Of a stretch of DNA of 37,975 nucleotides, positions 32,619 to 37,975 are shown piece after piece. Under the pieces are notes generated by a model. It was not told where the DNA came from. It ran no database searches and saw nothing but the letters and a program-made list of their open reading frames with translations. The translations under genes were made by a program, and so were the position numbers. Origin of the DNA: an uncultured Ignavibacteria bacterium (GTDB lineage Bacteria > Bacteroidota > Ignavibacteria > Tepidaquicellales > OLB5); assembly GCA_937873695.1 (NCBI GenBank), contig CALMYL010000001.1, positions 1 to 37,975 on the forward strand, in the 5' to 3' direction. The first letter of the stretch is position 1. Every line of letters begins with the position of its first letter.

Positions 32619-33122
32619 GCGGCATTTATTTTATTTATTTTTAATGTTTCATTGTTCTCTCAGATAAATGATACATGGCTTGGTATTTGGAAAGGCGAAC
32701 TGAAGATCCACACCTATGGTGATGCAGATATCAGACATACGTTACCAATGGAACTTCATGTAAGCAAGGCTGATTCTGCCGGTGTATGGAACTGGAGAAT
32801 TATCTACAGGGATTCGACCAAAGATGACCGAAAATATTTGTTGAGGATTGATGATTACAATAATGGCAAATACTTTATTGACGAAACTGACGGGATATTG
32901 CTGGAGGCGAATCTTTTTGGAAACAAGTTAATAAGCAGGTTTGAAGTAATGAGCTCTCTGCTGGAAATTACATATACTCTTGGTGGTGATAAAATACTTT
33001 TTGAAGTATCTTCAAGTAAGGTTAAACCAACATCAGTTACTCAGAGCCAGGCTGAGCAGATAGAAGTTAAATCATACGAAATAACAAGTTACCAAACTGC
33101 GGTTTTATATAAACTGGAATAG
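32610..33122 (+). CDS. secreted hypothetical protein (about 170 aa)
   Basis: I do not recognise this family. From the ATG at 32610 it begins MSEAAFILFIFNVSLFSQ, which works as a signal peptide cut near FSQ. Mature sequence starts with NDTWLGIWKGELKIH, an opening seen in lipocalin-like or calycin-like secreted proteins, followed by short beta strands (WRIIYRDSTKD, KYFIDETDGILLEANLFG, LEITYTLGGDKILFEVSS). A longer frame from the GTG at 32577 would read the heptamer repeat as protein, which I reject. It is single, and converges on ctlX, whose stop lies 1-2 bases beyond its own. Confidence 0.62.
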   Translation: MSEAAFILFIFNVSLFSQINDTWLGIWKGELKIHTYGDADIRHTLPMELHVSKADSAGVWNWRIIYRDSTKDDRKYLLRIDDYNNGKYFIDETDGILLEANLFGNKLISRFEVMSSLLEITYTLGGDKILFEVSSSKVKPTSVTQSQAEQIEVKSYEITSYQTAVLYKLE

Positions 33123-33123
33123 A

Positions 33124-34059
33124 TCATTTCCGGGGCAGGAAAATTTCAGCCATCATGCATCTGGCAGAGCCGCCGCCTACGGTTTCTATAGTGTTGATGT
33201 TTACTTCAACAAGCCTGCCGTATTTTTGAAGCACTTCAACCTGTCGGTCCTCAAAGCTCCACATAGCGCTTGCTGATAGCACTATCAATGATTCTCCATT
33301 ATTGTTTTTTACATTCAGTATATTACCGCAGAAATTCTTTAGCTGGTTGTAGGTAATATCAATTATTTCCAGCCCCAGTTCACGGAGTTTTGAAAGTACT
33401 TCACTGCGTTCACCCTGCTCGATACACTCGCTGCAAATAACAGCAAAGCCATTGCCAATACTCATAATAACATTAGTGTGGTAAATTGGATTTCCATTTT
33501 CATCATTGGCGTGAAAAAATACCCGGTTTGAAGAAGGAATATTCATTTCATCGCAGTATCTGTCAAACAAAATCCTGTTTGTGCGCTCAGATTCAATTGC
33601 AAACACTGCGCTATTTTTCCTGTCAAGCACAAGGCTCCCTGTGCCTTCAAGTATCAATCCCTGTTTTTCGTATTCGCTGTAATCAACAAACTTTTTTATT
33701 TCAAAGCCCGATGATTCCAGTACTTCGGTGATAGTATCTTTGCTGCGCTCAAGTCTGCGGTTTTCGCTCAGCATGGGGAAAAGCATTACAGTACCATCTT
33801 CATAAGTTGCGAACCAGTTATTGGGGAATACAGCGTCCGGCACTTCAATTTCAGTATCATTACTTAGTACCAAAACATCTACACCTTCACGGGTGAGTTT
33901 TTTTGTCATACCGTTAAATTCTTCAAGCGCCTTGTTACGCAAAGTCTCAGGGTCAAATTCAGGTTTGTTTTGAAATGAATTTGAGTCCGCTGTTTGCGTG
34001 TTGTATGCAAAGGAATCTGGTGAAACCATTAATATGCTCTTTGTTAACTGGGATGCCAT
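33124..34059 (-). CDS. ctlX: CtlX-type hydrolase (amidinotransferase/guanidine-modifying fold)
   Basis: This 311-aa member of the guanidine-modifying superfamily carries the full catalytic set: Asp75 in PDAVFPNNW, Glu138 in LEGTGSLVLD, His194 in YHTNVIMS and Cys301 in GGGSARCM. The close fit to the group named citrulline utilisation hydrolase (CtlX) suggests hydrolysis of citrulline or a related ureido/guanidino compound to ornithine; substrate is by family only. The opening MVSPDSFAYNTQTADSNSFQ is typical. It begins 10 bases after terC on the same strand, so they may share a message, although no functional link is obvious. Confidence 0.87.
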   Translation of the reverse strand: MASQLTKSILMVSPDSFAYNTQTADSNSFQNKPEFDPETLRNKALEEFNGMTKKLTREGVDVLVLSNDTEIEVPDAVFPNNWFATYEDGTVMLFPMLSENRRLERSKDTITEVLESSGFEIKKFVDYSEYEKQGLILEGTGSLVLDRKNSAVFAIESERTNRILFDRYCDEMNIPSSNRVFFHANDENGNPIYHTNVIMSIGNGFAVICSECIEQGERSEVLSKLRELGLEIIDITYNQLKNFCGNILNVKNNNGESLIVLSASAMWSFEDRQVEVLQKYGRLVEVNINTIETVGGGSARCMMAEIFLPRK

Positions 34060-34069
34060 TGGTTTTGTA

Positions 34070-34792
34070 TTATAAATTCTTTTCTTTAAGTACTACCGGT
34101 TTAGAGCGTTTTGTTCTTATTTTGATATTTATCATTTCAACAAATACACTGAATGCCATTGCGAAGTATATATATCCTTTTGAAATATGCTGGTCAAATC
34201 CTTCGGCTATTAATGTTATTCCAATTAAGAGCAGAAAACTCAAAGCCAGAATTTTAACCGTGGGGTGTTTATGCACAAAATCACTTACCGCCCCTGAAGT
34301 GAACATCATAAATATCACCGAGATCACAACAGCGGTGATCATAACCCAAAGCATATCTGTCATACCAATAGCCGTTATAACGGAATCCAAAGAAAATACA
34401 ATATCCAGTATCATTATCTGGATTATTATCCCAGTAAAAGAAGCGGCTTTTTTAACTTTGCCCTGTTCGTGGTCTTCACCTTCAAGTTTATCGTGAATTT
34501 CAAAGGTGCTTTTTGCAAGCAGGAACAAACCGCCTGTTATCAGGATGATATCACGTCCTGAGATCTCATTCCCGAATAAAGTGAAAAGGGGAGCTGTGAG
34601 TTTCATTATCAGTGAAAGTGAAAACAACAGCAGCACTCTCATTATCATTGCAGCGGCAAGTCCGGCCAGCCTGGCTTTCTTCTGTTTATCGGGGGGAAGT
34701 TTTCCGGCAAGAATAGAGATAAAAATGATGTTATCTATACCTAAAACAATTTCAAGTGCTACAAGTGTTAAAAGCGCTATTGCTATTTCCAT
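34070..34792 (-). CDS. TerC family integral membrane protein
   Basis: This 240-aa protein has about seven membrane segments. It carries the two conserved acidic motifs of the family, GIDN (18-21) and SLDS (134-137), each inside a helix, which in TerC/Alx proteins handle metal ions, notably manganese export. A soluble loop with HDKLEGEDHEQGKVKK (about 100-115) lies between. Length is normal. It begins the unit terC, ctlX. No manganese riboswitch (yybP-ykoY) sequence was recognised upstream. Confidence 0.9.
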   Translation of the reverse strand: MEIAIALLTLVALEIVLGIDNIIFISILAGKLPPDKQKKARLAGLAAAMIMRVLLLFSLSLIMKLTAPLFTLFGNEISGRDIILITGGLFLLAKSTFEIHDKLEGEDHEQGKVKKAASFTGIIIQIMILDIVFSLDSVITAIGMTDMLWVMITAVVISVIFMMFTSGAVSDFVHKHPTVKILALSFLLLIGITLIAEGFDQHISKGYIYFAMAFSVFVEMINIKIRTKRSKPVVLKEKNL

Positions 34793-35127
34793 AGAGTGAT
34801 CCGGTATGAATCTGTATTTTATTTAATTTCCGCAAATTACTTAAAACCCGCAACTAAATAAATCATAAAAATTACGTATATATTCAGGCGGATTAAAGAA
34901 CCATCAGGTTTTTTCGTGCCACGAGTATCTGTTGATTTATATTTTTGAATATAATCGTGCCACGAAAATCGTTTATATTGTGATCTAAATTTCAATTTGA
35001 TTGGATGCTGTCTAAGAATTCCGGTATATATCTATTCGTGGTACGAGGACATAATAGCTTATAGAGGGGTTAGGTTACATTTCATTTGCTTGTGAAGTTT
35101 CGTAAATTTGTTAAATAATATTCAGTT
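34793..35127. other. terC upstream region with CGTGCCACGA repeats
   Basis: No gene is seen. CGTGCCACGA occurs at 34915-34924 and 34956-34965, and a variant CGTGGTACGA at 35037-35046. The first two each sit in TTCG/ATCG contexts and could be ends of a short element. A TAAATTTG -7-like box at 35103-35110 precedes the next gene. Confidence 0.55.
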
Positions 35128-35484
35128 ATGTTCGAACATTCCAAAAAGCGGCTTGCGACAAAGAGGGTTTTCAGGAACAGGCTGATAAAATTTTCACTTA
35201 TCAGCTCGGGGATATTTTCGTTCTCACTTATGATCGGAATATTGGGTTACCATATTTTCGCCGGATTGGGATGGGTGGATTCATTCCTGAACGCATCAAT
35301 GATACTCGGCGGTATGGGTCCGGTTGATCTGCTTAAGACCGACGCAGCGAAAATATTCGCGGGCTGTTACTCGCTTTTCAGCGGCGTAGCGTTCCTTTCA
35401 AGCATGGCAATTTTTTTAACGCCAATTTTACACAGGTTCCTTCATAAGTTCCATCTTGATGTGGACGAAGATAAAAAGCAATGA
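35128..35484 (+). CDS. conserved two-helix membrane protein
   Basis: This 118-aa protein has a basic N-terminus (KKRLATKRVFRNRLIK), a membrane helix (about 22-46), a re-entrant-like segment (NASMILGGMGPVDLLKTDAAK, written here as NASMILGGMGPVD then LLKTDAAK), a second helix (about 77-102) and a short His/Asp-rich end. Helix, pore-like loop, helix resembles a two-TM potassium channel fold, but no TVGYG-like selectivity filter is present; GGMGPVD takes that place. Similar small proteins with this GMGPV signature are common in bacteria and uncharacterised. It is followed after 29 bases by the HAD gene. Confidence 0.75.
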   Translation: MFEHSKKRLATKRVFRNRLIKFSLISSGIFSFSLMIGILGYHIFAGLGWVDSFLNASMILGGMGPVDLLKTDAAKIFAGCYSLFSGVAFLSSMAIFLTPILHRFLHKFHLDVDEDKKQ

Positions 35485-35513
35485 TGTAATGTTTATATAA
35501 TCCAGGGGCAAAA

Positions 35514-36236
35514 ATGATAAAGAACGTGATATTTGATTTTGATGATACTCTTTTTGATCACAGGCATTCAAGCCGGGAAGGACTGAGAGCGGTTTGGAAA
35601 CGCTATACATGTTTCCATGAAATGACACTGGAAGCGCTTGAAACGGAGCACGGTGAAATCCTTGAGCAGATACATTTTTCGCATGTTCTTTTCGGGAAAA
35701 TGACAATTGATGAAGCCAGGGCAGAGCGGTTTAAGTTCCTTTTTCTTAACAGGGGAATTGAAGTTGATTTTAACACAGCCGAAAACGCGGCACAGATATA
35801 CAGGATGGCATACCAGAAGAACCGGAGGAGATCTGAAGGTGCGGCGGAAATTTTGAAGCACTTTAAGAAAGAATTCAAAATCGGGATAATAACGAATAAT
35901 CTTATTTCTGAACAGAAAGAAAAACTGGATTTTCTTGAATTGACAGATTATATTGACCTTATGGTGACTTCCGAAGAAGCACGGGTTCCGAAACCTGACC
36001 CGCAGATATTTAATTTGACCCTTAAAAAACTGCAGGCAAAACCCGAAGAAACTGTAATGATAGGCGATTCATGGGAACACGATATAAAGGGCGCATTCAA
36101 CGCGGGATTGAAATGCATATGGCTGAATCACCACAAACTTCCATGTCCTGACCCGGCAGTTGCACTTGAGATCAGAACATTAAATAACCCGGAATATATT
36201 AAATCGCTTTTCAGCAGTACAGGTACCGGCAAATAG
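35514..36236 (+). CDS. HAD superfamily hydrolase (YjjG-like)
   Basis: This 240-aa enzyme has all HAD motifs: DFDDT with Asp8 and Asp10 (8-12), ITNN for motif II, VPKPDP for the lysine of motif III and GDSWEHDIKGA for motif IV. The helical cap (about 15-95) is C1-type. YjjG-like members dephosphorylate nucleotides or sugar phosphates; the substrate here is unknown. The start has GGGGC 6-7 bases upstream. It is flanked by the two-TM gene and DUF1028 gene on the same strand with 29 and 34 bases between them, so all three may form one unit. Confidence 0.9.
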   Translation: MIKNVIFDFDDTLFDHRHSSREGLRAVWKRYTCFHEMTLEALETEHGEILEQIHFSHVLFGKMTIDEARAERFKFLFLNRGIEVDFNTAENAAQIYRMAYQKNRRRSEGAAEILKHFKKEFKIGIITNNLISEQKEKLDFLELTDYIDLMVTSEEARVPKPDPQIFNLTLKKLQAKPEETVMIGDSWEHDIKGAFNAGLKCIWLNHHKLPCPDPAVALEIRTLNNPEYIKSLFSSTGTGK

Positions 36237-36270
36237 TTTTTACATTCACAAAAGTAAGTACATTCCGAAA

Positions 36271-37269
36271 ATGAAAACAATACTGCTGTTATTTTTAGTT
36301 ATAGCTGTCAATTTGCATGGGCAGTCAGTCTTTAAACAAAGTGAGCAGCTGGTTTCTACATACTCAATTGTTGCCCGTGACAGCGTTACGGGCGAAATTG
36401 GTGTGGCGGTTCAGTCGCACTGGTTCAATGTAGGCGCAATTGTCAGCTGGGGCGAAGCCGGGGTTGGAGTGGTTGCTACGCAGTCGTTTGTTAATCCTGC
36501 TTTTGGTATTAAAGGACTTGACCTGCTTAAACAGGGTAAGACTCCACAGCAGGTAGTTGATGAGCTTATTGCCGGTGATGAAGGCAGAGATTTCCGCCAG
36601 CTTGCTGTGCTTGATAAAGACGGCAATACCGCGTCATACACGGGCAGTAAATGCGTTGATGCTGCGGGTAATATCGCAGGTAAGAATTATTCCGTGCAGG
36701 CGAACCTGATGCTGAGCGAAAAAGTATGGCCCGCCATGGAAATAGCTTTTACTCAGACTACGGGTCCATTGGCTGAACGTATGCTTGCAGCACTTGAAGC
36801 AGCTCAGCAAATGGGCGGCGATATCAGGGGAATGCAAAGCGCATCAATAATGGTGTGGAAGGGCAATTCGACAGGAAAACCATGGGAAGATAAGCTGATG
36901 GATCTGAGGGTTGAAGATAATCCCGCCCCGCTTGAAGAATTAAAGAGGCTGCTTACGGTTCACAGAGCGTATGAACACATGAATGCAGGTGATGTTGCAG
37001 TAGAAAAAAATGATATGACCCTTGCAATGAATGAATACAATGCGGCAATGGAGATGTTCCCCGATAACCTTGAGATGAAATTCTGGACTGCTGTTACGCT
37101 TGCAAATAACAACAGACTTGATGAAGCGCTGCCGTTATTTAACATAGTATTTGCAACAGATAAGAATTGGAAGACGCTAGCTCCAAGGTTGCCAAAATCC
37201 GGTTTGCTGAATGTTACCGAGGAAGAAATGAAGAAAATTATGAGTGTTGGTGAAAAAAATGAGCATTAG
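36271..37269 (+). CDS. secreted DUF1028 family protein with C-terminal TPR-like region
   Basis: This 332-aa protein has a signal peptide (MKTILLLFLVIAVNLHGQS) followed by the DUF1028 domain, recognised by STYSIVARDSVTGEIGVAVQ, SHWFNVGAIVSWGEAGVGVV, ATQSFVNPAFGIKGLDLL and then the SVQANLM and AMLAALEAA-type segments. DUF1028 has an Ntn-hydrolase-like fold by family knowledge, so a peptide- or amide-cleaving role is possible; this is inference. A C-terminal part (about 225-325; HRAYEHMNAGDVAVEKNDMT, ALPLFNIVFATDKNWKTLAP) looks like TPR or Sel1-like helices. It is last in a three-gene plus-strand run. Confidence 0.87.
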   Translation: MKTILLLFLVIAVNLHGQSVFKQSEQLVSTYSIVARDSVTGEIGVAVQSHWFNVGAIVSWGEAGVGVVATQSFVNPAFGIKGLDLLKQGKTPQQVVDELIAGDEGRDFRQLAVLDKDGNTASYTGSKCVDAAGNIAGKNYSVQANLMLSEKVWPAMEIAFTQTTGPLAERMLAALEAAQQMGGDIRGMQSASIMVWKGNSTGKPWEDKLMDLRVEDNPAPLEELKRLLTVHRAYEHMNAGDVAVEKNDMTLAMNEYNAAMEMFPDNLEMKFWTAVTLANNNRLDEALPLFNIVFATDKNWKTLAPRLPKSGLLNVTEEEMKKIMSVGEKNEH

Positions 37270-37726
37270 TTTTTTTAGAAGATATGATTTCCATAAAATA
37301 TCTAACTGCGAATTACACAATTTTATACTAATTGTATAATGATATTTTGTGCGACACCTATGGTGTCGGTAACATTTTGAATTTAATTCTATAAACGTAT
37401 GACACCTACGGTGTCAAAATTGCGGTCAATCAAATAAGAATCCCGTAGGGATTCCATGTTTATAGAAAATCATTAAGTTCAAATTTCGATGCCGTAGGTA
37501 TCGAACATGATTTTGCGGAATTATTAAATGTCATGCGCGACACATGCCCCAAAGCGGCTCATTTGGATTGGTTAAGCTTCTGACGAGTTATAATTAAATA
37601 TAAAATTTAAAGTATTGAATAAGGAGCAAAAATCTATCGAATCAGAAATTCCGAATCTTGAACTTGTTTTTAAGTTAACCGGCAACATTTATTTAATAAT
37701 TTAATATCTTTTAAGGAGGTAGTTTT
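37270..37726. other. intergenic stretch with four small palindromes
   Basis: No gene is seen in 457 bases. Short hairpins with a related centre lie at 37352-37368 (CGACACC..GGTGTCG), 37401-37415 (GACACC..GGTGTC), 37438-37454 (GAATCCC..GGGATTC) and 37487-37503 (CGATGCC..GGTATCG). The rest is AT-rich. An AAGGAGG Shine-Dalgarno precedes the next start. Confidence 0.6.
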
Positions 37727-37945
37727 ATGAAGGCTCAAAATTCATCCAAAATGTTTTACTTAGCAGCTTTATTTTTTGTTTTATCATCATATCTCTATGC
37801 GCAGGATATGAAAAAACCTGATCCCGTAAAGAATGAGACTTTGAATATGTTAATGGGAACTTGGGAAGCGGAACCATATGATATGATGGGTTCTAAGTGG
37901 AGTGAATCGGCTAATCATTATATTGAAGTGACCTCGATTTTGTAG
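37727..37945 (+). CDS. short secreted protein, possibly truncated or frameshifted
   Basis: This 72-aa product starts MKAQNSSKMFYLAALFFVLS with a cleavable signal (cut after YAQ) and continues NMLMGTWEAEPYDMMGSKWSE, an opening that fits longer secreted proteins of the DUF1579-like or lipocalin-like sort. The strong AAGGAGG, 7 bases before the ATG, supports expression. The frame stops at 37943, but an overlapping frame reads on as DLDFVDKKL to the window edge, so a frameshift or a truncated copy is possible. The window ends 30 bases later. Confidence 0.6.
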   Translation: MKAQNSSKMFYLAALFFVLSSYLYAQDMKKPDPVKNETLNMLMGTWEAEPYDMMGSKWSESANHYIEVTSIL

Positions 37946-37975
37946 ACAAGAAATTAAGGTGTATATTCGTAAAAG

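Overview
The window looks like a chromosomal segment from a Bacteroidota/Chlorobiota-type (FCB) bacterium, most likely an Ignavibacteria-like lineage. Three things point there. Promoters of the form TTG-N20-TAnnTTTG, the sigma-A promoter type known from Bacteroidota, recur in front of unrelated genes (tRNA-Tyr, the PpiD-like foldase, ffh, purM, the 384-aa HTH gene and the Argonaute operon). Many starts lack a clear Shine-Dalgarno. The gene content (lysine 6-transaminase, CtlX hydrolase, DUF1028, DinB, DUF6165, many secreted beta-barrels) also fits. The species assignment is inference.

Left part (1-13.8 kb) is mostly minus-strand core genome. It holds a partial tRNA-Thr and a tRNA-Tyr, birA, a secreted subtilase, an outer-membrane barrel, a PpiD/SurA-like foldase, a Shine-Dalgarno-led orphan small gene, and a plus-strand STAS-like gene. 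A minus-strand run follows: deoxynucleoside kinase, DUF6165, tetraheme cytochrome, murI and pyrE. Upstream of it lies the translation cluster ffh, rpsP, khpA, trmD, rplS, which has no rimM at its usual place and ends in a hairpin terminator.

Centre (13.8-26 kb) is an accessory island. It contains a 246-bp tandem duplication and an unrecognised 384-aa HTH protein whose promoter is overlapped by a palindrome. Next comes an AT-rich three-gene plus-strand operon, the main discovery candidate. Its first gene encodes SIR2, a RecG/AlbA-type HATPase_c_4-like region, and APAZ in one polypeptide. The second encodes a short, apparently catalytically dead prokaryotic Argonaute (MID-PIWI). The third is a 280-aa protein with a HEPN-like Rx4H motif. 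The layout is that of a short-pAgo abortive-infection system of the SIR2-APAZ (SPARSA-like) kind with two extra modules. Right of it is a repeat field with eight copies of a perfect 24-bp palindrome, composite repeats of about 221 bp and a 34-bp inverted repeat bracketing a small methyltransferase gene, followed by a DUF6600-like secreted protein.

Right part (26-38 kb) returns to ordinary genome. On the minus strand are purM-asd-lat and terC-ctlX. On the plus strand are two small or membrane genes, a secreted barrel, DinB, a secreted protein whose 5' end abuts a heptamer repeat, a 2-TM protein, a HAD hydrolase, a DUF1028 protein, and a short possibly truncated secreted protein at the edge. 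Several clear intrinsic terminators (9961, 25910, 29956, 31948) delimit these units.
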